Shown here piece after piece: positions 26,624 to 36,337 of a stretch of DNA of 64,000 nucleotides. This DNA is from Streptomyces armeniacus. GTDB lineage: Bacteria > Actinomycetota > Actinomycetes > Streptomycetales > Streptomycetaceae. The notes below the pieces were generated by a model. That model saw nothing but the letters and a program-made list of their open reading frames with translations, had not been told where the DNA came from and searched no databases. The position numbers and the translations under genes are program-made. Location of the stretch: assembly GCF_003355155.1 (NCBI RefSeq), contig NZ_CP031320.1, positions 496,001 to 560,000 of the forward strand, given 5' to 3'. Within the stretch, counting starts at the first letter, position 1, and each line of letters begins with the position of its first letter.

Positions 26624-26709
26624 GGGGTCTCCTTCGTGGATACCCCCGGCTTCAGCCGGGAGAGACAGGCGGTCCGCAGTGCCATCCAGTTACGGCGGCG
26701 CACGGTCAT
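26620..26709 (-). CDS. 29-aa small protein of unknown function, coupled on both sides
   Basis: A small ORF (MTVRRRNWMALRTACLSRL, then KPGVSTKETP). It has a consensus AGGAGG 7 nt before its ATG. The ATG overlaps the stop of the FAD protein (ATGA) and its own stop overlaps the FGGY kinase start (ATGA). It is basic and has no membrane segment. It could be a real small protein or a leader that couples FGGY translation to the upstream gene. No family recognised. Confidence 0.5.
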   Translation of the reverse strand: MTVRRRNWMALRTACLSRLKPGVSTKETP

Positions 26710-29700
26710 GGTCGGTCCTCCTGGGGGACGGCGGCGCCGCGGGACACGCGGCGCTTCTGGGAGGGCGGCTGGGCGGTCGGCTGGACGGCGACCTGAGCGG
26801 CGCGCGGCGGCGCGGGCGCCCGTACGCCGGGCAGGTCCGCGGCGTGCGGGTCGTGCGCGTACGGGAGCGGGGCGGGCCCGGGCACGCCGTGTACGGCGAG
26901 GTGGCGCAGCCAGGCCGCGCCGTCCTTGCCGTGGTCGGCGCCGGTGAAGGCGGCGAGCCTGCTGTGGGCCTGCTCGGCGAGCAGCGCCCGGTTGTCGTCG
27001 AGGTAGCGGACGAGGATGTGGGGGCCGCGCGGGCTGCCGCAAGCGGCCAGGGCGCGGCCGAGGGCGAGTTCGAGGAGCGCGCGGCGCTCCTGCACGTCGT
27101 CGGGTTCGATGCCGCCGGTGCGGTGCTGGCCGTGGAGCGCGGGCCGGTCGTGGAGCCGTTCGAGGGCGGGTACGGCGTCGGCGGAGCCGAGCCGTTCGGC
27201 GCCCGCGCACACCGCGTCCACCCAGGCGAACGGCGCTGCCGCCGGATCGCGGAACGCGTCCTCGCGCGCGTCCACCAGCAGCGCCACCCGCTCCCACAGC
27301 GGCACGGCGCGCGGCTCGCGCGCGTAGCCCAGGGTGTGCAGCAGGTACGCCTCGTCGGGCATCGCCGACTGGTCGGGCGGCAGTTGGGCCTCCCGGATGC
27401 GGGACGTGCGGGGCGGCAGCCGGTCCCCGGCGAGACGTTCGGCGAGATGGCCGAGGAGCACGTCGGCGCCCTCGGGGCGGCCGCGCAGGGCCAGCAGCTG
27501 GGCCAGCACGATACGGACAGCGGGCGCCGTCTCGGCCCGCAGCGCGCCCAGCAGGGCGGGCGTGACGGCGGGGTCGGCGTCCAGGGCGAGGCGCACGAAC
27601 GGGATGTGCCCGCGGAACACCTCGCGGCGGCCCATGTCGGAGTACGAGTGGAGGGGCAGGTGCTCGGCCAGCTCCGCGATGAGGGCGGCCAGCGTGGGCC
27701 GGGCCGCCGGGGCCGGGTGTGTGGCCCGTACGGTCTCCGCCGGGAGCCTGCCGCGCCGTACCAACTCCCGCTGGAGGGCGGCCACATCCACCTCGCGCGG
27801 GGTGCGGCCCGTCGCGGCGCAGGCCGCGGCCGCGAGGCCGGTCACCTCGCCGAGGTTCTCCAGGTCCGCCTGCATCCGCAGCGCTGGCAGGGCGTCGTGC
27901 GTGGCGGAGAGGGCCTTGCCGGTGACGAGCAGGCCGTCGAGGCCGCGGGGCAGGAGCGCGCGGTAGGGCAGCTCGATCTCGAGGTTCGGCGGTACGAGGC
28001 CGAGTTGCGGCCACAGGGCCTCGCCCTTGCCCTTGAGGTCGTGGTTGGAGAAGTGCACGTTGACGACGTCCGGCCAGTGCCGCCCGGTCAGCTGGTCGGT
28101 GAGGGTCACCACGGTCTCCCCCACGAGGTGGCGGGTCTCGCGTGCGGCGGGCTGCGTGCCGTGGTCGTGCATGTCGGCGCTGCGGCGCCGGGCGGCCAGC
28201 ACGGCGCGGGTGGTGTCCGCGACGTCGGTCATGTCGGCGAGCCCGCCGAACTGGTTGCGGGTGGTGCCGGGCGTGTCGAAGCGCGCCAGCGACGCCCACA
28301 TGACGGTGTGTACGCCCGCCGCCCCCACCTCGCACGGCGCGCCGCACCAGGCGGCCAGGTCGGCGTCGCCGGTGGCGTCGACGACGACGCGCGCCGTCAC
28401 GGCGAACGGGCCGCCGGGCCCGCTGAACAGCGCGCCCGTCACGCGCCGCCGCGCGTCCGCCGCCTCTTCCCCGCCTCCGTCGTGGAGGGCGGCGAAGGCG
28501 CGTGCGTGGTAGACCGTACGGACGCCCGCCTCGCGCAGGGCGTCGTGCAGGGCGAGCGCCTTGGCCTCGATGTTCCACTGTCCGACGCCTCCGCGCAGGC
28601 CCAGCTCGCGGTGGGTCAGCCGGGTGGCCTGCTGAAGCTGCGCCGCGTGCCCCTCGCGGCGGCCGAACCAGTAGCTGTGCACGCCGCCGTACGTCCCGGT
28701 GCCGCCGGGCCCCGGCCCGGCCTCCACCAGCACCGTGCGCGCGCCTTCGCGCGCCGCCGCCAGCGCGGCGGACGCGCCGCTTGTCCCACCACCGACGACG
28801 AGCACGTCGGCCTCGCCCCAGGAGTCCACGTCCAACGCCCGCACGACTTCCCGCGGATGCCCCCGCCCGCGCTGCGGCGCGTCCTGCTCGCCGACGGCGT
28901 ACGACGGACTGCGCGGCACCACTCCGCCGGGCGGCACGCCCGGCACGCCGCCTGCCGAATCGGCCGGACCACCCGGCGCGACCCAACCGGCCCCGACCAC
29001 CCCGGCGTTCGGCTCCGGGCCGCTCGGTGGCGACCCACCCGGCCGGGGCGGCGCCTGGGCCGCGCGCCCCCTGTTCGGCTCGCCGTCGCAAGCCGTCGCC
29101 AGCGCGCGGCCCAGGCGTGTGCCCTCGTGGAGCGCGGCCGGCGGGTCGAGCAGCGGATCGGCCGGGGTCGCGGTGTGTGGGGGTGCCGGTGTGGCGTGGA
29201 GGCCCGGAAGGGGCGTCCGCGTGTCAGCGGTCGGCGGGGGCGGGCCCGAGAGCGGGTCCGTCGCCACCGCGCCCAGCGTGGCCTTCGCGAAGGCCGGGTG
29301 CTGCCGGAGCAGTCGGCCCGCCGCACGGACGGCCGCGCGGCGGCCGCCCGACGTGGCGAGCAGCGCGTAGAGGTGTCCGGGGCCGCGGCAGCCTGCCGTC
29401 GAGACCACGTCGTCCGCGAAGGGCTCATCGGGTTCCACGCCGTCGAACTCCACGCTCCACACCGCCCGTTCGGGCTCCGCGACCGGCGGCAGCCCGGCGG
29501 CGGCGCGCAGCACCGGGTCCGCGCCGGTCGCGTCCAGCGCCTGCGTGCAGCGCACCAGCTGCCGCCCGGACTTGTTCGCGATGACGAGTCCGGCGAGCGG
29601 CCCCCGTACGGCTCCGTCGCGGTGGTGTACGGCGAGCGGGCGCACGCCGTACACCAGCAGGCCGCCCGCGTCGAGCAGCGCGCTCTCCAGGTGGAGTTTG

Positions 29701-30038
29701 AGTGCGGCCGGGCGCAGCGCCAGCCGGGCTCCGCCCGCGGCGCCGGACGGCAGCAGCGGGCGCAGCAGGGACGGGGCCGCGGCGGGGCCGTCCGCGGGCA
29801 CGGTCAGCCAGGGGCGGTTGGCCGCCGTCAGGTCGGTGCCGAGCGCGTACCCCTGCTCCAGCAGCAGCACCCGCCGCCCAGCGCGGGCGAGTTCGACGGC
29901 CGCCGCCGTACCGGCCAGGGTGCCGCCGACGACGGCCACGTCCACGTCGTGCGGTACGGGCAGGGCGCGCCCCGGCAGCCGTACGGGTGCGGCGAGGGGC
30001 AACCACGCAGTCCCGCCCGCCCGTTGGCCGGTGCTCAC
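26706..30038 (-). CDS. 1,110-aa FAD-dependent oxidoreductase with two flavin domains
   Basis: An unusually long protein with two separate FAD Rossmann motifs: DVAVVGGTLAGTAAAVELARAG near residue 33 and DVLVVGGGTSGASAALAAAREG near residue 412. The second region continues with GTGTYGGVHSYWFGRREGH, VVDATGDADLA and GLLVTGKALSATHDA, typical of the FAD_oxidored (PF12831-like) family often found in sugar loci. Residues about 250-400 are Pro/Gly-rich, and the last 300 residues are helical, repeat-like and unassigned. The GTG overlaps the GH1 stop (GTGA). Possibly it oxidises a sugar or glycoside hydroxyl; substrate unknown. Confidence 0.82.
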   Translation of the reverse strand: MSTGQRAGGTAWLPLAAPVRLPGRALPVPHDVDVAVVGGTLAGTAAAVELARAGRRVLLLEQGYALGTDLTAANRPWLTVPADGPAAAPSLLRPLLPSGAAGGARLALRPAALKLHLESALLDAGGLLVYGVRPLAVHHRDGAVRGPLAGLVIANKSGRQLVRCTQALDATGADPVLRAAAGLPPVAEPERAVWSVEFDGVEPDEPFADDVVSTAGCRGPGHLYALLATSGGRRAAVRAAGRLLRQHPAFAKATLGAVATDPLSGPPPPTADTRTPLPGLHATPAPPHTATPADPLLDPPAALHEGTRLGRALATACDGEPNRGRAAQAPPRPGGSPPSGPEPNAGVVGAGWVAPGGPADSAGGVPGVPPGGVVPRSPSYAVGEQDAPQRGRGHPREVVRALDVDSWGEADVLVVGGGTSGASAALAAAREGARTVLVEAGPGPGGTGTYGGVHSYWFGRREGHAAQLQQATRLTHRELGLRGGVGQWNIEAKALALHDALREAGVRTVYHARAFAALHDGGGEEAADARRRVTGALFSGPGGPFAVTARVVVDATGDADLAAWCGAPCEVGAAGVHTVMWASLARFDTPGTTRNQFGGLADMTDVADTTRAVLAARRRSADMHDHGTQPAARETRHLVGETVVTLTDQLTGRHWPDVVNVHFSNHDLKGKGEALWPQLGLVPPNLEIELPYRALLPRGLDGLLVTGKALSATHDALPALRMQADLENLGEVTGLAAAACAATGRTPREVDVAALQRELVRRGRLPAETVRATHPAPAARPTLAALIAELAEHLPLHSYSDMGRREVFRGHIPFVRLALDADPAVTPALLGALRAETAPAVRIVLAQLLALRGRPEGADVLLGHLAERLAGDRLPPRTSRIREAQLPPDQSAMPDEAYLLHTLGYAREPRAVPLWERVALLVDAREDAFRDPAAAPFAWVDAVCAGAERLGSADAVPALERLHDRPALHGQHRTGGIEPDDVQERRALLELALGRALAACGSPRGPHILVRYLDDNRALLAEQAHSRLAAFTGADHGKDGAAWLRHLAVHGVPGPAPLPYAHDPHAADLPGVRAPAPPRAAQVAVQPTAQPPSQKRRVSRGAAVPQEDRP

Positions 30039-31498
30039 CGGCTCCCCTCGACCGCCGCCGCAGGCGCCCCGGGGACCGCCGGGAGCCCCGGCACCGCGCC
30101 GCTACGGGCGACGCGCCCGTACCAGTGCCCGCTGTCCTTGACCGTACGGCGCTGCGTGGCGCGGTCGACGTGCACGAGCCCGAAGAGGGGGCGGTAGCCC
30201 ATGGCCCACTCGAAGTTGTCGATGAGCGACCAGTGGTAGTAGCCCTCGACGGGCGCGCCCGCCTCCATCGCCCGGTGGACGGCGGCGAGATGAGCCTGGA
30301 GGAACGCGATCCGCCGCTCATCGTGGACCGCGCCGTCGGCTCCCACGGCACCGTCCGCCCCTGGCGTGTCGTTGAAGACGGCGCCGTTCTCGGTGACGGC
30401 GAGCGGCACGCCCGGGTAGTCCTCGTGCAGGCGGAGCAGCAGCGCGGTGAGGTCGTCGGGAACGATCTCCCAGCCGAGGTCCGTACGCGCCACCTCCGGC
30501 CGCCCCGGCTCGACGCGCCACGGCCACGGCCCGTCGCCGGGCCCGTCGCCGCCGGCGGGGCGGGCGCTGACGATGCGGCGCGTGTAGTAGTTGACGCCGA
30601 TGAAGTCGCTGCCCGCGGCGATCGTGTCCAGGTCGCCGTCCTCGATGAAGTCCAGTGGCCCGGCGGCGCGTTCCCAGTGGGCGTGCATGTCGTCGGGGTA
30701 GCCGCGGCCGTGTACGGGGTCGAGGAACCAGCGGTTCACGTACCCGTCCGAGGCGTATGCCGCCGCCCGGTCCTCCCCGCTGTCGCTCGCAGGCGTGTGC
30801 GGGAACAGGCTGTACGCGATGCCGGCCCGCGCGTCCTCACGCCCGTACGCGCGCAGGGCGCCTGCCGCGAGCCCGTGCCCGAGCAGCAGGTGGTGCATGG
30901 CCCGTACGCTGCCCGGCAGGTCCTTCTCGCCGGGCGCGTGCAGCCCGAGCTGGTGGCCGAGGACGCCCGCGATCCAGGGCTCGTTGACCGTCACCCAGTC
31001 CCGTACGCGATCGCCGAACGCGTCGTAGCAGACGGCGGCGTAGTCGGCGAACCGGGCGGCGGTGTCGCGGTCCCGCCAGCCGCCGCGGTCCTGGAGGGGC
31101 TGCGGCAGGTCCCAGTGGTAGAGGGTGGCGAGCGGGGTGATGCCGTGTTCGAGGAGGGTGTCGAGGAAGCGGTCGTAGTGGTCGAGGCCGCGGCGTTCCA
31201 CCGGGCCCGTGCCGTCCGGCACGATGCGGGGCCAGGCCAGCGAGAACCGGTGTGCGCCGAGGCCGAGTTCCGCCATCAGGGCGATGTCCTCGCCCGCGCG
31301 CTCGTACTGCTCGCAGGCGGTCTCCCCGGTGTCGCCGTTCTCGACGGCGCCGGGCACGGCGCAGAAGCGGTCCCAGATGGACTCGCCGCGGCCGTCGGCG
31401 CGTACGGAGCCCTCGACCTGGTAGGCGGACGTGGAGGTGCCCCAGCGGAAGTCCGCCGGAAAGCGCAGCGTGGGCGGGGTGGCGTGCGGGTCCGTCAC
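30035..31498 (-). CDS. GH1 beta-glucosidase
   Basis: A 487-aa family 1 glycosidase: FPADFRWGTSTSAYQVEG at the start, acid/base Glu173 in TVNEPW, nucleophile Glu370 in VTENGAVF, and the aglycone-site VEGYYHWSLIDNFEWAMGY. No signal peptide, so it acts on imported beta-glycosides in the cytoplasm. The GTG start has GAGGAG about 7 nt upstream and overlaps the previous stop (GTGA). GH1 members also cleave beta-mannosides and beta-galactosides, so beta-glucosidase is the likeliest but not the only activity. Confidence 0.93.
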   Translation of the reverse strand: MTDPHATPPTLRFPADFRWGTSTSAYQVEGSVRADGRGESIWDRFCAVPGAVENGDTGETACEQYERAGEDIALMAELGLGAHRFSLAWPRIVPDGTGPVERRGLDHYDRFLDTLLEHGITPLATLYHWDLPQPLQDRGGWRDRDTAARFADYAAVCYDAFGDRVRDWVTVNEPWIAGVLGHQLGLHAPGEKDLPGSVRAMHHLLLGHGLAAGALRAYGREDARAGIAYSLFPHTPASDSGEDRAAAYASDGYVNRWFLDPVHGRGYPDDMHAHWERAAGPLDFIEDGDLDTIAAGSDFIGVNYYTRRIVSARPAGGDGPGDGPWPWRVEPGRPEVARTDLGWEIVPDDLTALLLRLHEDYPGVPLAVTENGAVFNDTPGADGAVGADGAVHDERRIAFLQAHLAAVHRAMEAGAPVEGYYHWSLIDNFEWAMGYRPLFGLVHVDRATQRRTVKDSGHWYGRVARSGAVPGLPAVPGAPAAAVEGSR

Positions 31499-33669
31499 TG
31501 GAACTCCTCGTGCGGTGCTTGCGGTTCGTGCGGTGCGTACAGTCCTTGCGGTGCGTCCCGGGCGTTCTGTCCAGTGCCCTGCGCGAACTCGGGCAGGCCG
31601 CGCGCGGTCTCGCACGCGTACAGCAGCAGCCCCACCGACCAGGCGTGCGAGAGGGTGAGCAGCATGCCCTTCGCCTGGAAGCAGTCGGTCTGGTAGAAGC
31701 GCTCGCTGACCATGCCGCGGTACGCGTTGAAGTCGCCGTCCTCGCGGGCCACGAACTGCCGGAAGCAGTCGAGGTTCTCCCGCGCCGACAGCAGGTAGTA
31801 CGGATCGCCGAGGTGGCGGGCCAGCCGTACGGTCTCGGGCAGGCAGGTGAGCCCGAACGCGTGCAGGTGCTGGTTCGACGGCGACGCCTGGTCGCCGCCG
31901 CGGGTGCGGAAGCCGTACCGGCCGAGCAGGGTGTGCGGCGGGAACGCGACGTCGTAGGTGTAGCGGAAGGTGAGCATCCAGTCGCCGGCGCGCCGCGCCA
32001 GGTCGAGCCAGCGCGGGTCGCCGGGGTCCGCCTCGTGCAGCAGGGTGTAGGCGATCACCGCGTTGTAGCCGTCCTCGGACGTGGGCGCCAGCGACACGTC
32101 CTCGGGCGCGCCGCACAGGAACTCGGCGTGCACCTCGGCGGCGTAGTGCGCCCCGGCGCGCCGCGCGGCGGACAGCAGCGCGGGCTCGCCGAAGGCCGCG
32201 GCTGCCTCGGTCAGCGGCGCGATCCAGGCGATGCCCGCCGCACCCTCGTACGACAGCGCGGCGCCCGTGTCGCTGTGCGTGGCGGCCGCGAGGCGTCCGT
32301 CGCCCGTGCGCTGCGCAGCGACGGCGGCGGCGAGGTTGGACCGTACGGCGCGCTCCCACGCCGGGTGGTCGTGGCCGCGCGCCCGCTCGGCGCGCAGCGC
32401 GCGCAGCAGGAACAGGGTGGCGTCGCCGAGCGTACGGGCGTGCAGCCGGTGCGGATCGGGTGTCCACCCGGCGGTCCAGCCGCGCCGCTCGCCCCACTGC
32501 CCCCAGAACGTGCCGGCCGGGGCGAGGCTGTCGGCGATGTGGTCCAGCACGCCGGTGGCGGCCCGCGCTTTCTCGTCGTCACCGGTGCGGCGGGCGTACA
32601 GCAGCAGCGCGTGCGCGTACGGCGTGCCGCTGATCCAGGACACGTGCATGGCCTTGCGGTCGCCGCTGTCGCCGAGCGCCTCCCGGTCGAACGCGGCGGT
32701 CTCCAGCAGCACGTGCGGGTCGGGCCGGTGGTGCCAGCGGTGCAGCCCGTATGCGGACAGCTCGGCGGCCTCGTCCAGCCCCACCCATGCGGCGGGCCCG
32801 TCGGCGGAGGGCGGCGTACGGCGGTGCAGGGAGCGGAGGACCGGGGCGTACGCGTGCGGGTCGGGGCCGAGCAGATGGACGGTGAAGCGGAACGTCCGCT
32901 CGGCGCCGGGCCGCCAGGTGTACGCGGGTGTCTGCGGCGGCAGCGGCTCGGCGGAGCCGTAGTAGGTGACGGGCTCCTCGCGGTACGGCGCGTGCAGCCG
33001 CAGCGCGGGGACGCCGCCGGGGAGCAGCGCGAAACCGACGCCTTGGCGGCCGAGTTCGCCCTCCTCGGCGAGGGAAAGCGCGGCGCCGCCGCGCGGGTCG
33101 CGGGCGAACACGGCGGGCGTGGCGCAGCGGTCGGCGCGGAACGACCAGGCGTCCGCGACCATGTGCGCGGGGTCGTGCGCGCCGGGCTCGTAGCGGGGGT
33201 AGACGCGGGCGCAGCCGGGGAGGCGGTTCTCGCCGTAGAACACGCCGGGGATCAGCCAGCCGGGGTCACCGGTGCTGCCGAGCCGCGCCTCGACGCGCAG
33301 CCCGGCGTCGGCAGCCGTACGGTCGCCGTCCCGCCGCACGCGGAGCACGGCGTCGCGGCGTACGGGGGTGTCGCGCTCACCCTCGCCGTCCGCGTCCGGC
33401 TGCGGGGGGCCCAGGCTGAGCGTGGCCGTGAAGCCGTCCGCCGCGCCGTGCGCCTCGATGCCGCCGTCCGGGCGGAACTCCCGTCCCGTTACGGGCACTT
33501 CGCTGCACGAGCCGTCCGGGCGCAGCAGCGCGACGACGTACGGCAGCAGCACCTCGCCCTCGTCCGGGCCGCGGAGCGGCAGCGCTCCGGGCTCCGGGGG
33601 CGGCGCGTCCGGAGGCGCGGGCACCGCCTCCTGCGCCCCGGGCGGGTCGTCAGCCGAGTTCTCGGGCAC
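31495..33669 (-). CDS. Uncharacterised (alpha/alpha)6-barrel-like protein, putative glycosidase
   Basis: About 724 aa with no family that I can name. The N-terminal 280 residues look like a beta-sandwich (LIPGVFYGENRL, YPRYEPGAHDPAH, EEPVTYYGSAEPLPP). The C-terminal 440 residues have repeated helical hairpins (HALLLYARRTGDDEKARAATGVLDHIADS, WMLTFRYTYDVAFPPHTLLGRYGFRTRGGDQASPSNQ) resembling six-hairpin glycosidases and epimerases. Placed between GH1 and GH2 genes with 4-nt and 20-nt overlaps, it probably acts on the same glycan. The GTG at 33669 was chosen, with GGAAGG about 11 nt upstream, and lies inside the GH2 gene. Confidence 0.75.
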   Translation of the reverse strand: MPENSADDPPGAQEAVPAPPDAPPPEPGALPLRGPDEGEVLLPYVVALLRPDGSCSEVPVTGREFRPDGGIEAHGAADGFTATLSLGPPQPDADGEGERDTPVRRDAVLRVRRDGDRTAADAGLRVEARLGSTGDPGWLIPGVFYGENRLPGCARVYPRYEPGAHDPAHMVADAWSFRADRCATPAVFARDPRGGAALSLAEEGELGRQGVGFALLPGGVPALRLHAPYREEPVTYYGSAEPLPPQTPAYTWRPGAERTFRFTVHLLGPDPHAYAPVLRSLHRRTPPSADGPAAWVGLDEAAELSAYGLHRWHHRPDPHVLLETAAFDREALGDSGDRKAMHVSWISGTPYAHALLLYARRTGDDEKARAATGVLDHIADSLAPAGTFWGQWGERRGWTAGWTPDPHRLHARTLGDATLFLLRALRAERARGHDHPAWERAVRSNLAAAVAAQRTGDGRLAAATHSDTGAALSYEGAAGIAWIAPLTEAAAAFGEPALLSAARRAGAHYAAEVHAEFLCGAPEDVSLAPTSEDGYNAVIAYTLLHEADPGDPRWLDLARRAGDWMLTFRYTYDVAFPPHTLLGRYGFRTRGGDQASPSNQHLHAFGLTCLPETVRLARHLGDPYYLLSARENLDCFRQFVAREDGDFNAYRGMVSERFYQTDCFQAKGMLLTLSHAWSVGLLLYACETARGLPEFAQGTGQNARDAPQGLYAPHEPQAPHEEFQ

Positions 33670-36337
33670 GGGTGTTCCATCCTTCCAGCCGTACGCGGCG
33701 GCCCTCGCACGGTGCCGCGCGCCAGTCGACGGGGACGTGCGCGGTCTCACCGGGCAGCAGGTCGAGCATGTTGTCGCCGAACGCGGCCCAGCCGGGCGCG
33801 CCGACCGGCCGCGCGTCGGTGAGGTAAAGGCCGAGCGCCGCCGGTCCGCCGGTGTGCCGGAGCCGTACGGCGGCCGTGTCCGGTGCGGCGGCGGCCTCGA
33901 CGCGGGCCTCGGGCAGGTCCAGGAGCGGGGCGAGGTCGGGGGTGGTGGTGTGGACGTAGCGGTTGCCGGCCAGCGGCTGCCCGTCCGGGCCGCGCAGGGT
34001 GAGTTCGAGGAGGAACACGCCGTCGGCGGGCCGGGGCAGTTCGGCGTGCCACTCCCCCGCGCGCGCCGCCGGTACGGAGGTGGCCGGGCCCTGCCCGTAC
34101 GGGGCGCCCGCCGCGAAGGTGACCTCCGCGTACGGCGCGCCGTCGGTGCGGACGATCCGCGCGGTGACCGTGGCGCCGTCGTCGCGGGTCACCCCCTGCC
34201 GCCAGGACCACAGTTCGACGGTGAACAGCTCTCGTTCCGGTGTGCTGCCCCATGTCTGGGTGGCGAACCGGGCGCACACGTGCTGCGGCCGGTACGCGCG
34301 CCGCACCCCGTGGTAGGCGGGCTTCGGATCGCCGCGGTGGTCGACGGCGCTGGTGCACCAGGCGTTCGGGAACGGCTCGTTGAACTGCCACGGGATCGCC
34401 CCGCTCGTACGCGGTGCCCGCCGCAGGTTCGCCTCCACGGCGTACCGCAGCCCGTCGTACTGGAGTTGCTGGCTGGCGCGCCGCACCGTGTCGGGGTCGT
34501 CGAGCCGGCCGCCGGGTGCCGTACGGCCGCCCCCACCGGTCTCACCGGTCTCACCGGTCTCACCGCCGAAGGCGGCGCGGACCAGCGGCGTGTTGTTCCA
34601 CCAGGCGCCGAGGTGCTCCATGACGGGGTTGTCGCGTCCGGTCGGGCGGCGGCTTCCTGGCGGTACGACGGCCTCCCACGTACGCCGGTTGGCCATGCCC
34701 TCCGCGCCGAACTCGCTGTGCAGCAGGCAGGTTCCGGCGTCGTACAGCCGCTGCTGCGCGCCGTGCCCCTGGTGCTCCCAGGGGCCGTGCACGTCGTGCT
34801 GCGCGTCCGGGTCGGCGGCGACGATGTCGGCGCGGTTCAGGAACGCGGGCCCGGACGGCGAGCCGGGCAGCCAGCCGCGGTCCGGGTCGAGTTCGGCGAC
34901 GACGGCCGCCAGCGCGGCGATCACCGGCGCGCCGTCCTCGGCCAGCGGGCGGGCCTCGGCCGTGTCGTGCAGTTCGTTGCCGGGGCCCCAGACGGCGAGC
35001 GAGGGGTGGTGCCGCAGGGCGGGTACGAGGACGCGCGCCTCGCGTTCCATCAGCGCCACGTACTCGGGGTCGGCGGCCGGCACGCTGTCGATGCCGGAGC
35101 TGGACAGCGCGAACTCCTGCCACACCAGCAGCCCCAGCCGGTCGCAGAGGCCGTAGAACTCCTCGGTCTCGATCAGTCCGCCGCCCCACACCCGCAGCAG
35201 CGTGACGTGCGCGTCGGCGGCCAGCCGCAGCAGATGCTCCAGGCGGTCGGGGCGCGGCACGCCGTGACAGGCGTCCTGCGGCACCCAGTTCCAGCCCTTC
35301 ACGTGGACGCGGCGGCCGTTGACCTCCGGGGTGTACGACAGCGCGCCGTCCGGGGCACCGGGGTTGGGCACCAGCCGTACGCGGCGGAAACCGGTCTCCC
35401 TGCGCACGGGGGCGCCGGCGGTCCGTCCGTCCGCGTCCTCGATGGTGATCTCGACCGCGTACAGGGGCTGTTCGCCGTGCCCGTTCGGCCACCACAGCCG
35501 GGGCTCCTCGACGGTCAGCTCCAGCTCCGCGTGCGTGGCACCGGCCGCCACGGGCGCCTCGCCGCGTGCGACGACGGGGCGTCCATACGGGTCGCCCTCG
35601 CCTCCGTACGGGTCGCGTTCACCACCGTACGGTGCGTGCACCCGCGCCCGTACGGTGCCCGGCGCGCCCGCCTCCACGGCGGCCCGTACGCGTACCCGCC
35701 CCGTACGGCCGTCCTCGTCCGGCAGCGCGCCCACCCGCGTACGGCTCCCGTCGAGCCGCAGCGGCCCGGCGAACTCCAGGGTGACGGGCCGCCAGATGCC
35801 CTGGTGGATCATGCGGGGGCAGAAGTCCCAGCCGTACGTCATGCGGCTCTTGTGCACCCGCACCCGGTCGGTGCGGCCGACCTGCGGCTCGTTGGGCGGC
35901 GCCGGGTGGACGGCTACGGCCAGCAGCCGGCTGCCGCCGTCCGCGAACCACTCCGTGACGTCGGCCTCGAACGGCGTGAACATCCCGGTGTGCCGGGCCA
36001 CTTCGACGCCGTCGACGAGGACGGTGGCCTCGTGGTCGACGCCGTCGAAGCGCAGCAGCGCGCGCGTCCCCGCGGGCAGCGGCGGCGCGGTGACCGTCCG
36101 GCGGTAGAGCCAGGTGCGCTGCGGCACCCACTCGGCGGCCAGCGAGCCGGTGCCCGCGTACGGGTCGGGCACCAGCCCGGCGCGGTGCACGTCGTCCAGC
36201 ACCGAGCCGGGCACGCGCGCGTCGGCCCAGCCCGGTTCGCCGGCCGGCCGGCCGGGCCCGCACAGCCAGCGCCAGGTGTCCCCGAGACAGCCGCGCAGCT
36301 GCCAGCCGCCGTCGAGCGGGAGGGCACTCGGCGTCAT
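33650..36337 (-). CDS. GH2 beta-mannosidase
   Basis: An 895-aa family 2 glycosidase: N-terminal sugar-binding domain (PGSVLDDVHRAGLVPDPY, a beta-mannosidase-type sequence), immunoglobulin-like domain, TIM barrel and C-terminal beta domains. Acid/base is Glu455 in WGPGNELHD; nucleophile is Glu542 in LLHSEFGAEG. VKGWNWVPQDA and RVWGGGLIETEEFYGLCDRLGLLVWQEF match beta-mannosidases. It would remove terminal beta-linked mannose. Cytoplasmic. The ATG overlaps the GH38 stop (ATGA). A short GETGETGET stretch near residue 600 comes from a 9-bp repeat. Confidence 0.9.
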   Translation of the reverse strand: MTPSALPLDGGWQLRGCLGDTWRWLCGPGRPAGEPGWADARVPGSVLDDVHRAGLVPDPYAGTGSLAAEWVPQRTWLYRRTVTAPPLPAGTRALLRFDGVDHEATVLVDGVEVARHTGMFTPFEADVTEWFADGGSRLLAVAVHPAPPNEPQVGRTDRVRVHKSRMTYGWDFCPRMIHQGIWRPVTLEFAGPLRLDGSRTRVGALPDEDGRTGRVRVRAAVEAGAPGTVRARVHAPYGGERDPYGGEGDPYGRPVVARGEAPVAAGATHAELELTVEEPRLWWPNGHGEQPLYAVEITIEDADGRTAGAPVRRETGFRRVRLVPNPGAPDGALSYTPEVNGRRVHVKGWNWVPQDACHGVPRPDRLEHLLRLAADAHVTLLRVWGGGLIETEEFYGLCDRLGLLVWQEFALSSSGIDSVPAADPEYVALMEREARVLVPALRHHPSLAVWGPGNELHDTAEARPLAEDGAPVIAALAAVVAELDPDRGWLPGSPSGPAFLNRADIVAADPDAQHDVHGPWEHQGHGAQQRLYDAGTCLLHSEFGAEGMANRRTWEAVVPPGSRRPTGRDNPVMEHLGAWWNNTPLVRAAFGGETGETGETGGGGRTAPGGRLDDPDTVRRASQQLQYDGLRYAVEANLRRAPRTSGAIPWQFNEPFPNAWCTSAVDHRGDPKPAYHGVRRAYRPQHVCARFATQTWGSTPERELFTVELWSWRQGVTRDDGATVTARIVRTDGAPYAEVTFAAGAPYGQGPATSVPAARAGEWHAELPRPADGVFLLELTLRGPDGQPLAGNRYVHTTTPDLAPLLDLPEARVEAAAAPDTAAVRLRHTGGPAALGLYLTDARPVGAPGWAAFGDNMLDLLPGETAHVPVDWRAAPCEGRRVRLEGWNTRARELG

